DNA of 64,000 bases, from assembly GCA_049597955.1 (NCBI GenBank), contig JBMYND010000003.1, forward strand, positions 1 to 64,000, read 5' to 3'. Below, piece after piece: positions 51,808 to 59,869 of the stretch. Each line of letters starts with the position of its first letter. Positions within the stretch are counted from its first letter, which is position 1. The position numbers and the translations under genes were made by a program. This DNA comes from JAYPAN01 sp049597955 (GTDB lineage Bacteria; Pseudomonadota; Alphaproteobacteria; RS24). The notes under the pieces were generated by a model, which saw only the letters and a program-made list of their open reading frames with translations, did no database searches and was not told where the DNA came from.

Positions 51808-53175
51808 TTAACGTCCCAGACGGCGCACATTGGCCGGTGTGTAATAATCCGGTGTCAGATATTCCAGACCATTGACCACATTGGCCGGACGGTCAGATTT
51901 AATCTGCAGCGCGATGTAACGGCCTGCCAGCAGGTCGTAAATCCACTCACCACCTGTTGTCCAGCAAGTCTGGGCTTGCGGGCGGTAATCCGGTGCCTGA
52001 CCGATTTCCTGCACACGCCACAGCTCACCGCGGCCATCATACATTTCACCGGCGGTCATCTGATTGCTGTCCTCATCAAGGCGCAGCACGCGGCGGGCGT
52101 AAATATGACGCGCGCCACCTTTCAGATTACCCTCAACAACCCATTGGCGCCGCATCTCATAACGCACAGCGTCCTGATTGGCGTGGCCGCGTTGCAGCAA
52201 TTGGGCAACCGGTGTTGTGTTGACAGCATAATTATTCTGGATTGACAGCTTCTCCTGCTTGCCAACCAGCTTCCATGTATAGCGGTCAGGCGCACCATTA
52301 TAACCATCATATTGGTCAGATGTGCCAAGCCCGTCACCATTGGTCAGCGGATTGTCATAGGCGATATTCGGCGCCCGACGCACGCGGCGTGTGCCGGGGC
52401 TGTAAGTCCAGGCTTTCCGCCCTTCCTTGGCCATATTCAGCGTCTCATGCACCAGCACCACATTACCGGCACGACGCGCCGGAGCCGAGGTATAGGCGAC
52501 AAAGTAAATCGAGATATTGTTCAAATCCTCGGCACGCTGGTTTTGTGCGTTGGAATAGGGGAACACAACCTCATCACGGGTGAAAGTCAACGTATAGTCG
52601 CCCGAACGTGTCGGCGCGGCATAGTTGAAGTCACGCGCCACGCGCTCACCACGATAGCGCAGATTGTGATTCCATATCACTTCCTGACCGGATGAGGGAA
52701 TCGGGAAGGGCGAAGACATAATGGCTTCGGAAATCCCGTTGCCGCCATCGACCAGCTTGCCGACTGTGGCATTGCGGGCCGCAGCCTTATAGACAAAATC
52801 CGGATAGACACAAGCGCGACGTGATTGATACACATTCAGCTTGTAAGTATCCGGATAGGTTGCCAGCATGGCTTTTTGGCCGGTTGTCAACTGGCTGTCA
52901 TACTGTCCGGCATTGCCTGCCGTAATTGTATAAAGCGGCTTGTCCGAGGCAAACGGATTGGGCAAAGCCTCCCCGCCATAGCCGTTCAACAGGCCGGAGC
53001 CGTCAATACCCCTGCCGGTCCAAGCGGCAACGCCCGAAGACGAGCCAGCCTTTTCGGCCCCCATTGGGGTCAAGTCCTGACCGAGACGCCCTGCCACGCT
53101 GCTTGGCACATCCGCCAGAGCAGCACCGGCCGTGAGGCTCAGTGTCAAGGCTGTGGTTATAATTTGGAATTTCAT
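51808..53175 (-). CDS. DUF1329 family periplasmic protein (copy 3)
   Basis: A 455-residue DUF1329 protein with signal peptide (IITTALTLSLTAGAALA). It keeps the family blocks (LTPMGAEKAGSSSGVAAW; end TPANVRRLGR) and the cysteine pair (RRACVYPDF; QTCWTTGGE). Its central region (about residues 215-300) is identical or nearly so to copy 1, including many third codon positions. ATG 53175 has GGAGGAAATTGAA upstream. It follows DUF1302 copy 2 by 60 bp, across a perfect hairpin. Confidence 0.93.
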   Translation of the reverse strand: MKFQIITTALTLSLTAGAALADVPSSVAGRLGQDLTPMGAEKAGSSSGVAAWTGRGIDGSGLLNGYGGEALPNPFASDKPLYTITAGNAGQYDSQLTTGQKAMLATYPDTYKLNVYQSRRACVYPDFVYKAAARNATVGKLVDGGNGISEAIMSSPFPIPSSGQEVIWNHNLRYRGERVARDFNYAAPTRSGDYTLTFTRDEVVFPYSNAQNQRAEDLNNISIYFVAYTSAPARRAGNVVLVHETLNMAKEGRKAWTYSPGTRRVRRAPNIAYDNPLTNGDGLGTSDQYDGYNGAPDRYTWKLVGKQEKLSIQNNYAVNTTPVAQLLQRGHANQDAVRYEMRRQWVVEGNLKGGARHIYARRVLRLDEDSNQMTAGEMYDGRGELWRVQEIGQAPDYRPQAQTCWTTGGEWIYDLLAGRYIALQIKSDRPANVVNGLEYLTPDYYTPANVRRLGR

Positions 53176-53200
53176 TTCAATTTCCTCCAAAGTTGGTTAC

Positions 53201-53224
53201 CGGGGGCGGGCCAACCCGCCCCCG
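53201..53224 (-). promoter_or_regulatory. Intercistronic hairpin between DUF1302 copy 2 and DUF1329 copy 3
   Basis: CGGGGGCGGG (53201-53210), loop CCAA, CCCGCCCCCG (53215-53224): a perfect 10-bp stem with no T run. Such hairpins between co-transcribed genes usually protect the upstream message from 3' exonucleases or partly block read-through, letting one mRNA yield different protein amounts. Confidence 0.6.
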
Positions 53225-53235
53225 TATGACACTGA

Positions 53236-55869
53236 TTAAAATGCGTAGGTCAAGCTGACCGACATGGTATCCCGATCCAGCATACGCGTGCGATCCAAAT
53301 CACCGTGATAAGTGCGGTAAGACAGATTGCCCGTCCATTTGCCGAGATAATCGGCTGTCAGGCTAATCGCCGTGCTGCCTGTGCCCTCACGCCAGAAACC
53401 GATAGGCCCAGGTGAGTAACCGCTAAGACCGGTTGTATAGATGATCTGCGGACGAAGGCCAATTGGCGAACCAAATACATTATTGTATTGGAGTTGCGCC
53501 ATCAAAACCATGCCATACGAGCTGTCAGTCGGACGGCAATATCCTTTCGGATTATCGTCAGACGGGTCTGCCGCATCGCCGACCGTGCGGTCATCAATGG
53601 ACAGAATACCGTTCAATGGCAAGTCACTGCCGCCAACACAAACATTGGTCAGTGCAGAAATCCCTTTTACATACGCAGAAGGGTTGGACGATGAAAAGAT
53701 ATTACCGGTGTCACCCCGGTCTTCTTCAATGCCATCCACGTGCAAGCCTTGGAATTCGGTCAGGAAAATACCCAAATCCGAACGCAGGAAGGCGACCACA
53801 GGGTTTGACCGAGTGAAAGTCGCTGTTGTGCCAATGTCCCAAGTGACCGCATCATGGTCGGTAACATAGCCCGGCAAATCCCTTGTCTGCGAGGTGCAGC
53901 CGAATCTGTCTGGGAACTCATTGCCATACAGAGCCCCAGTTGCATAAACCCCCTCAAGCGCGGAGGCCCCGGCAAAGGCGCAATTGTTAAACAAACTTGA
54001 GATTGTCATTACATCTGTATCAATTTGCAAAGGCACTTCCGGCCGATAGGTGAAGTCACCCTGCACGCCCCAACCGAGCACAGTTGTGTTAAAGCTCAGC
54101 CCATAGGTTTCCACTTCGGGAAACTCCCCATATAGGGCGATATTAGGCCGAATCGCCAAATTTGTTGTTCCTGTATGATGTTGGCCAACAGCGTCAAAAG
54201 CTGACCCAAAGCCAACAGTCGGATTTGTTTGCGCCAAAGAGAGAAGACACGCGGTCTCTTGAAATTTGGCGACGCTATTGTCAGGCAGACCTGCCGTCCT
54301 CTGATAATTATTGAAGACAACAAACGGGAAATCAGCCGCAGCACCACCGGCGGCAATCGCGGCGGCGGACTGTGCACCCTGGGTGGCCAAGGTTGCAGCA
54401 GTTTGATCCGCTATGCCTTGAATCGTTGCATCAGTCAGCAGTCCATGATCGTCAACCAGCAGCGTTGTTGCATAAGCGGGGTTGGAAATAAAGGAAGGCG
54501 CCAAGCCTAGCCCCACATAACCTTGAGCCTGCGCAAAGCAACCCACAGTGGCAGCTCCGCGGCCAACCGTCGAGGACTTGCTGGAAGTTGAAGTCGCTGT
54601 CATTGACGCCTGCCCTGTTTGGAAAGAAATATACGGCAAGCGGCTATCCATTTTTTGGTAATAGAGTGCGAACTCGGTTGAGTTCAGGTTCTCGGCATAA
54701 TAGCGTAATGCAATACCAAACGAACCATCGCCATCTTCATTGGCAAGACCCCGGATGATATTGCCATCATTGGCAGCTATCCGCTCAGCTTCTGCCATGC
54801 CTGTTGTCCAATCGCGGGTCGCGTCCAGATTCGGGTTATTGGCGCAATCCCAGACATTCAATGCCTTAACGGCATTGATAATGCCAGCACTGGCCAGCGC
54901 TTGTGGCGTACCGATAGCCGCCAATGGTGCTGCCCCATCACAGGCAAATTGCTGGCCAGATTTTGGGCCACCACCAATAAAATAAACGTCTTGCGGATTG
55001 CCGGTTGACGTGCCTTCAAAAAAACTGTCGCTGATAGCCATCGGTGTGCCACCGCCTTCAAGGCGATAATCATCCCAGCCGCCAGCATAGGCTTCGACCG
55101 ACAAATCTTCCGTCAGGGCGATGGAGCCGTAAAGCGCCTCCACCGGCAGCAAGGCTTCCTTGATTTCAGAACCCGGGCGGCGCAGCGTGGCCACGTCAAT
55201 CGGGTTAAAGGCGGAATTGCCGCCGGGAATAAAAGTCGCTTCACCCCAGTTAATCACTTGCCGACCGGCCCGCAATGTAAAGGGCATATTGCCAATATCG
55301 CCATCATAGGAGATATAAAAGTCGAGAATTTCCGCATTCTGGCCGACATTTTCTTCGCCATCATCGGTCAAAGCGCCGCCACGATTATAAGCGCCTTCAT
55401 CCATTGCGGCCAAATCATGCCAGATATTCAATTTCGCAAATGCGGTGAATGGGCCATTTCGGCCTTCCACCTCAGTCGTCAGACGGAAAGGCGAGGAATA
55501 CAAATCCCCTTTGTCAAAATTTAACCGACCATCATCAGCATTGATGGAGCCGTCAAAATTCGGCTTGGCCATTGTCGCCGCTTCCTGACAAAACGCACCA
55601 TAGCCGGTATCGCAAGCACCCGGCGCGCCGCCAGCAACGGGCGCACCAACATAAACACTATTATCAGCAGGGCCGCCATTTGAAAGCGGAATATACTGGT
55701 TTTCGCGCTCTTTCATAAGCCAGGAGGCACCAAAGGACACTGTATTGTCCACCTGCACATCCCAACCGCCAAGATTGTAGTCCGCTGCCGATGCGGAAGG
55801 CGAAATGGCCGTAACAGCCGCCCCCACAAGTGCAGTCGCGCCCAATAGACGCATTGTTTTTGTAAACAT
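53236..55869 (-). CDS. DUF1302 family outer-membrane protein (copy 2)
   Basis: An 877-residue predicted outer-membrane barrel of the DUF1302 family, with a normal signal peptide (LLGATALVGAAVTAISPSA) and the mature start YNLGGWDVQVDNTVSFGAS. It ends DTMSVSLTYAF, with the terminal Phe of barrel proteins. Conserved blocks shared with copy 1 include RAGRQVINWGEATFIPGGNS and LRRPGSEIKEALLPVEALYG. ATG 55869 was chosen: GAGGAGGGCTTCT precedes it. Likely first gene of DUF1302-DUF1329-DUF1329-YCF48. Confidence 0.93.
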   Translation of the reverse strand: MFTKTMRLLGATALVGAAVTAISPSASAADYNLGGWDVQVDNTVSFGASWLMKERENQYIPLSNGGPADNSVYVGAPVAGGAPGACDTGYGAFCQEAATMAKPNFDGSINADDGRLNFDKGDLYSSPFRLTTEVEGRNGPFTAFAKLNIWHDLAAMDEGAYNRGGALTDDGEENVGQNAEILDFYISYDGDIGNMPFTLRAGRQVINWGEATFIPGGNSAFNPIDVATLRRPGSEIKEALLPVEALYGSIALTEDLSVEAYAGGWDDYRLEGGGTPMAISDSFFEGTSTGNPQDVYFIGGGPKSGQQFACDGAAPLAAIGTPQALASAGIINAVKALNVWDCANNPNLDATRDWTTGMAEAERIAANDGNIIRGLANEDGDGSFGIALRYYAENLNSTEFALYYQKMDSRLPYISFQTGQASMTATSTSSKSSTVGRGAATVGCFAQAQGYVGLGLAPSFISNPAYATTLLVDDHGLLTDATIQGIADQTAATLATQGAQSAAAIAAGGAAADFPFVVFNNYQRTAGLPDNSVAKFQETACLLSLAQTNPTVGFGSAFDAVGQHHTGTTNLAIRPNIALYGEFPEVETYGLSFNTTVLGWGVQGDFTYRPEVPLQIDTDVMTISSLFNNCAFAGASALEGVYATGALYGNEFPDRFGCTSQTRDLPGYVTDHDAVTWDIGTTATFTRSNPVVAFLRSDLGIFLTEFQGLHVDGIEEDRGDTGNIFSSSNPSAYVKGISALTNVCVGGSDLPLNGILSIDDRTVGDAADPSDDNPKGYCRPTDSSYGMVLMAQLQYNNVFGSPIGLRPQIIYTTGLSGYSPGPIGFWREGTGSTAISLTADYLGKWTGNLSYRTYHGDLDRTRMLDRDTMSVSLTYAF

Positions 55870-56202
55870 AGAAGCCCTCCTCAAATGCTCCCGAAACCAA
55901 TAGCGTTTTCGATCCACTCCCTCACGAAAACGCCAATGCATGGTTTCCAACTTTTTAACCTTGCTTTAGAAAATTTGCTCTCGTCAACAGTTTTCTTTCT
56001 TAAACGCAAAATTTATCAATTAGTGGAAATATGATGCACAAAGGCAACAGTCATAAATATGGCGGGCGAATGCTTAAAAAAGCGGGGCAAAATAATGATG
56101 CGCGCAAAGCCCCTTCCGGCTCGGCAGGCTTTATGCTATAGGCCAAATTTGTTGGAGAGATAACAGGGCAACCGGCGCAACAATACAGGCGCAAAAACCG
56201 GA
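55870..56202. promoter_or_regulatory. Intergenic region before DUF1302 copy 2 with an inverted repeat
   Basis: No gene is visible here. GCGTTTTCG (55903-55911) and CGAAAACGC (55925-55933) form a perfect 9-bp inverted repeat with a 13-base spacer, in the leader of DUF1302 copy 2 just upstream of its RBS. It may be a stem-loop or an operator. A -35-like TTGACG lies at 55987-55982 on the minus strand, with no clear -10. The stretch near 55960-56040 is AT-rich. The tRNA-Thr promoter should lie near 56120-56150. Confidence 0.45.
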
Positions 56203-56275
56203 GCCGCTTTAGCTCAGTTGGTAGAGCACATCATTCGTAATGATGGGGTCGCGTGTTCAAGTCACGCAAGCGGCA
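56203..56275 (+). tRNA. tRNA-Thr (anticodon CGU)
   Basis: The cloverleaf reads directly: acceptor GCCGCTT with AAGCGGC, D arm around AGCTCAGTTGGTAGAGC, anticodon stem CATCA/TGATG with loop TTCGTAA (anticodon CGT, read ACG), T arm GCGTG-TTCAAGT-CACGC, discriminator A. CCA is not encoded (ACCG follows). A37 follows the anticodon, the site of t6A made by TsaD. Its last 14 bases overlap the 3' end of the opposing hemY gene. Confidence 0.96.
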
Positions 56276-57644
56276 CCGGTTTTTCTCCCGCCTCCGTCAT
56301 GCCAGGCAACAAAGGGCCAGGCGACAAAGGGCCAAGCGACAAAAGACCAAGCTCAGGACGTCCCCAGACAACCCCGCCAATCCGGCCACTGACCGGACAG
56401 ACCGGCGCCCAGTCTTCCAGCATCATGCCACCCGCCATCCAGCCCGCATCGGGCAGCGCTTGCCGCGCCCGATTGCGCCAATTTTGTGCGCTTGCAGCGT
56501 CACCCAAACCGGTTTCGGCCTCAGCCATAAGATAACAGACGCGCCGTTCCGGCATATCGACTTCGGCATGCGGGTCAAGCAGGGCTTTGGCCAGGCTGAA
56601 GCGGCCACCCTGCAGGGCAATGCGGGCTTTCAAAATATGGCTTTCAATATGTGCTTCCTGCTTGCCGACAAATTGGCCAATCGCGCGCTGCCGCGTGCTG
56701 GCCGCCTGCCCGGCATATATATCCAGCCAAGCCTTGGCCAATTCGGCATGCGGGTTTTGCGCCCAAGCCTGGCGCAGACCGCGCCGTGCCTTGGCCATTT
56801 GCCCTTGCGCGGCCTGCACACGCGCCGCATGGGCAATGGCCGGTATCAATTGCGGTGCCAACCGCACTGCCTGCACCAGCTTTTCCAAAGCCGGTTTTTG
56901 ATTGCCCGTATCATTATCGGCCAGCGCCGCCAGCGCCGCGCCGGTCAGCAATATGGCTTCGCGTTCGCGCTTTTGGTGGCGGGTAACACCGCTGCGCGCC
57001 CATCGCTTGAACCATGTCATCGCCGCCGGCCAATCACCAATCTCCACCGCCAGCGCCATCAGCCCGTCCAGCGCCCATTTGCTTTTCGGTGCCAGTTCCA
57101 GCGCCTGCAAAGCATAAGCGGCGGCCGGTTCGCGCATATTCTGCCGTTTTGCCAGATAATAAAGCCCCTCAAGGCCGAGGCTGCGCCGGTCATTATCCGC
57201 ATTGGCCGCCAGCAATTGCCGGTAATGGGTCTCGGCTTCGGCGAAACCGCCATTATGCATGGCCGCCTGCGCCGCCAGCAAATGCGGCAAAGCCTGTTGC
57301 GGTAAATATTGTTGGGCTTGGCGCGCCGCGCGGTCGGCAGCAGCGCCATCGCCGCGCGCCAGTGCCATTAAAGCAAGCGCCATATCGGCCTCGCCTTTTT
57401 CGCGCAAGCGCGCCGATCGTCTGCGCGCCATGCGCGCCGGCAGGCCGGACAGATAATGACCCAGCGCAAACAGCGCAATCGCCGCCAGTGTGAGCAGCAA
57501 AAACCCGCCCAGCAATACCGGCAATTGCATAACCAATTCATAATCCTGCAAGGCCAAACGTGCCTCGCCGCCAAGCCCCGCGACAAGGCTGGCCAGCCCG
57601 GCCACAATCACAAGAAAAAGAAAACCGGCGACAAGACGGCTCAT
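56262..57644 (-). CDS. hemY: HemY-like protein of the heme operon
   Basis: A 460-residue membrane protein of the HemY-N/TPR type, encoded after hemD and Mic60 as in many alphaproteobacteria. Two N-terminal hydrophobic segments (VAGFLFLVIVAGLASLVAG; LPVLLGGFLLLTLAAIALFA) precede a helical TPR-like region (about residues 85-400). Despite its name it is not the oxygen-dependent protoporphyrinogen oxidase; the role is in or near heme synthesis. The last about 25 residues (SLGPLSPGPLLPG) are encoded by three 15-bp repeats, and the stop lies inside the tRNA-Thr gene on the other strand. Starts four bases into the Mic60 stop. Confidence 0.88.
   Translation of the reverse strand: MSRLVAGFLFLVIVAGLASLVAGLGGEARLALQDYELVMQLPVLLGGFLLLTLAAIALFALGHYLSGLPARMARRRSARLREKGEADMALALMALARGDGAAADRAARQAQQYLPQQALPHLLAAQAAMHNGGFAEAETHYRQLLAANADNDRRSLGLEGLYYLAKRQNMREPAAAYALQALELAPKSKWALDGLMALAVEIGDWPAAMTWFKRWARSGVTRHQKREREAILLTGAALAALADNDTGNQKPALEKLVQAVRLAPQLIPAIAHAARVQAAQGQMAKARRGLRQAWAQNPHAELAKAWLDIYAGQAASTRQRAIGQFVGKQEAHIESHILKARIALQGGRFSLAKALLDPHAEVDMPERRVCYLMAEAETGLGDAASAQNWRNRARQALPDAGWMAGGMMLEDWAPVCPVSGRIGGVVWGRPELGLLSLGPLSPGPLLPGMTEAGEKPVPLA
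56302..56346 (-). repeat. Three 15-bp repeats in the hemY 3' end
   Basis: On the plus strand, units CCAGGCAACAAAGGG (56302-56316), CCAGGCGACAAAGGG (56317-56331) and CCAAGCGACAAAAGA (56332-56346). In frame they encode the SLGPLSPGPLLPG-type tail. Confidence 0.88.
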
Positions 57645-59068
57645 AGCTTTTGCCTTTCTGTGCCGCCCGGCATGGCGGGCCCGGCATGGTCGGCGTCAAG
57701 AATGCGGCGGCGCAAATCGGCCAGCAATGGGGCGACATATAAATGCGCCTGCAAATCAGCCCGCCAGCGCCGCATTTCTGGCTGGGCGGCGGCGATGTCT
57801 TCTCGCATTGTCAGCCTGTCCAGCGCGGTCAGCACGGCAGCGAATTCCTGCTGTGCCACCAAAATGTCAAGTTGCGCCAGTCCCAGACTTTCTGGCTGGT
57901 CGCCGCGCGCGCGCAATTGCACCAGCCCTTGGCTGTTGCGGGCCAGCCAGTCCAGCCATAGGGGCGGCGGCGGTCGGCTTTGTGCGGCATTGAGCAGATT
58001 GTCGCGCAGCCCGATATAGGCATGCTGCAAATTGGCAGCGGAAGTGACACCGAAACCGGCATAGGCATAAAGGCGGTCATATTCCGCCCGTGTCAGCGCA
58101 CCGGATTGTTGGGCGCGGGCCAGCTCCAGCATATAGGGCGCGCCGCTTTCGACCCGCAGCAAAAGCGCCGGCAGTGCTAATTGCATCGGAAGTCGGGCTG
58201 TTTCAGGCATATTGTCAAGCGCGGCTGGCGGGGCGGCTGGCGGGTCAGGAGGCGGGTCAGCTTCGGCGATAAGGCGGTCAGTCGCGCTGGCCTCAGCATC
58301 AGAAATGGCAGGGGCAGTATAAGTGTCAGGGCCGGTTTTAGGGCCAGTGTCAGGGCCAGTGTTAGAGGCAGTGTTAGAGGTAGTCGCGCTGGCATCAGCC
58401 ATTGGTGACACAGACGCCAATATATCATTGGCCGCTTCTTCGCTTGCCTTTGGGGTGCTTGCCTGTGGTGTGCCTGCTTGTGGGGCCTCGACTTTTGGGG
58501 CCTCAAATTCAGGGGCATATGCTTGTGCTGTATCGGGCAAGCTATCAGGTGAGGTGGTGGGGGCGCTTGGCGACGTCAACCTTGTTATCATCGCTGCCCC
58601 AACTGCTTTGGCGCGCGTCAAAACGGCCTCAATTTCTGCCAAGGGCAGATTTGGCGCGGTCGTATCGATATCACCGCGATTATGCCAAATGCCATAGCCC
58701 ACCAAGCCCAGGCTGGCACATATCAATAACAGCACAACCAGCCGGTAAGTGAATGCCCGGGCAAAGTCCCATATATGATGTGGCCAACCGGCTATGTGAC
58801 GACCGGCGCGGCTTGCCCCGTCGCCGATATTTGCGCCGAGATTGCCGGTTATATCGGCGGCTTTGTTGGCAGCTTTGTTTACGGTTTGGTTGACGCGCGC
58901 GCCGGCGCGGGCCGTCCAGAACTGCTTCACCTTTTGCAGAAATGAATTATGCTCAATCACCGGCGGCATGCGCAACCGGTCTTGCGCCGCCGACTCATCT
59001 GTCGTGGCGGCGTTTTCCGGGGGGAGGATATCGACCTCCGCATCGCGCGGCTTCTTGGTTTTTTTCAT
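57641..59068 (-). CDS. Mitofilin/Mic60 homologue (COG4223)
   Basis: A 475-residue membrane protein homologous to mitochondrial Mic60, which shapes inner-membrane invaginations in alphaproteobacteria. It has a cytoplasmic N terminus, one hydrophobic segment (YRLVVLLLICASLGLVGYGI, about residue 108-127), a long low-complexity Pro/Ala/Thr/Glu-rich periplasmic linker and a helical C-terminal region (about 300-475) in the position of the mitofilin domain. The linker contains five 12-bp repeats (58322-58381) encoding NTGPDTGPKTGPDT-like sequence. It sits between hemD and hemY, the known position of this gene. Confidence 0.85.
   Translation of the reverse strand: MKKTKKPRDAEVDILPPENAATTDESAAQDRLRMPPVIEHNSFLQKVKQFWTARAGARVNQTVNKAANKAADITGNLGANIGDGASRAGRHIAGWPHHIWDFARAFTYRLVVLLLICASLGLVGYGIWHNRGDIDTTAPNLPLAEIEAVLTRAKAVGAAMITRLTSPSAPTTSPDSLPDTAQAYAPEFEAPKVEAPQAGTPQASTPKASEEAANDILASVSPMADASATTSNTASNTGPDTGPKTGPDTYTAPAISDAEASATDRLIAEADPPPDPPAAPPAALDNMPETARLPMQLALPALLLRVESGAPYMLELARAQQSGALTRAEYDRLYAYAGFGVTSAANLQHAYIGLRDNLLNAAQSRPPPPLWLDWLARNSQGLVQLRARGDQPESLGLAQLDILVAQQEFAAVLTALDRLTMREDIAAAQPEMRRWRADLQAHLYVAPLLADLRRRILDADHAGPAMPGGTERQKL
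58322..58381 (-). repeat. Five 12-bp repeats in the Mic60 linker
   Basis: Units of AGTGTCAGGGCC with a few substitutions at 58322-58333, 58334-58345, 58346-58357, 58358-58369 and 58370-58381 (plus-strand reading). In frame they encode a four-residue repeat. Confidence 0.85.
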
Positions 59069-59131
59069 AATGTTATTTTGGCCTTGTTCGGCGGGCGGCG
59101 CAATGGCAATAGCGCCATAAAAGGCCGCCTG

Positions 59132-59869
59132 TCATGTCGCCATGGCGCGCAGCAACGCCGTCATGCCTTGGCTGTCGGGGCGGGCAGCGACATCGGTCTG
59201 CCAGCCGCGGTCAACAAATGGGCCGGTGACTTGCGGCGACAAAGCAAATATGCGCGGGCGTATGATTTGCCCGTCACCGGTGTTGCCGGTCAGAGCGTGC
59301 CACAGGCTCAGAAAAATTTCGGCGCTGCGCTGCGAATGGACCAGCACGGCGTCAATTTCGCCATTCACCAAAGCGGCTTGCGCCTCGGCGGTAAAACTTT
59401 GTGCGGCTTGTGCCTCATAAGCGCGCACGCAAGAAGCGCGACAGCCGAGTTGCGACAGGGTTGAGACCAAATGACCGGCCTGATGGGTGCCGACAATATG
59501 CCAAATATGGGCTTTTTCGTCCGGCTCATCGGCCATGATGCGGGCCGCCAGCAAGGCGACATTGCCGCCACCGACGCGAATATCTGTCCAGCCATATTGG
59601 TGCAATGCCTCGCCGGTTTGCGGGCCGACCGCATAGGCTGGCAGGGCCGTCCAGTCGGCGGTCATCACCGGCGGCTTTGTCGCGGCCAGAGCGCGCACGC
59701 CATTGGCGCTGGTAAAGGCAATGGCGGTCGGGGCCGCTTGCGGCCAATCCGGTGCCGCAACATAAGAGATATGGGTGAGGGGCGAGAGAAGAATGTCATG
59801 GCCTTCCGCCCGGGCGAGACCAGCCAATTGGCTGGCATCCGGCTCCGGTCTGGTGACCAAAAGGCGCAT
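59132..59869 (-). CDS. hemD: Uroporphyrinogen-III synthase HemD
   Basis: HemD closes hydroxymethylbilane with inversion of ring D. The 245-residue protein has the two-domain HemD layout: N-terminal RLLVTRPEPDASQLAGLARA and the central ITFTSANGVRAL-like segment (here IAFTSANGVRALA), plus VGPQTGEALHQYG. HemD sequences vary strongly, so the operon position supports the call: its start shares one base with the hemC stop. Confidence 0.92.
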   Translation of the reverse strand: MRLLVTRPEPDASQLAGLARAEGHDILLSPLTHISYVAAPDWPQAAPTAIAFTSANGVRALAATKPPVMTADWTALPAYAVGPQTGEALHQYGWTDIRVGGGNVALLAARIMADEPDEKAHIWHIVGTHQAGHLVSTLSQLGCRASCVRAYEAQAAQSFTAEAQAALVNGEIDAVLVHSQRSAEIFLSLWHALTGNTGDGQIIRPRIFALSPQVTGPFVDRGWQTDVAARPDSQGMTALLRAMAT

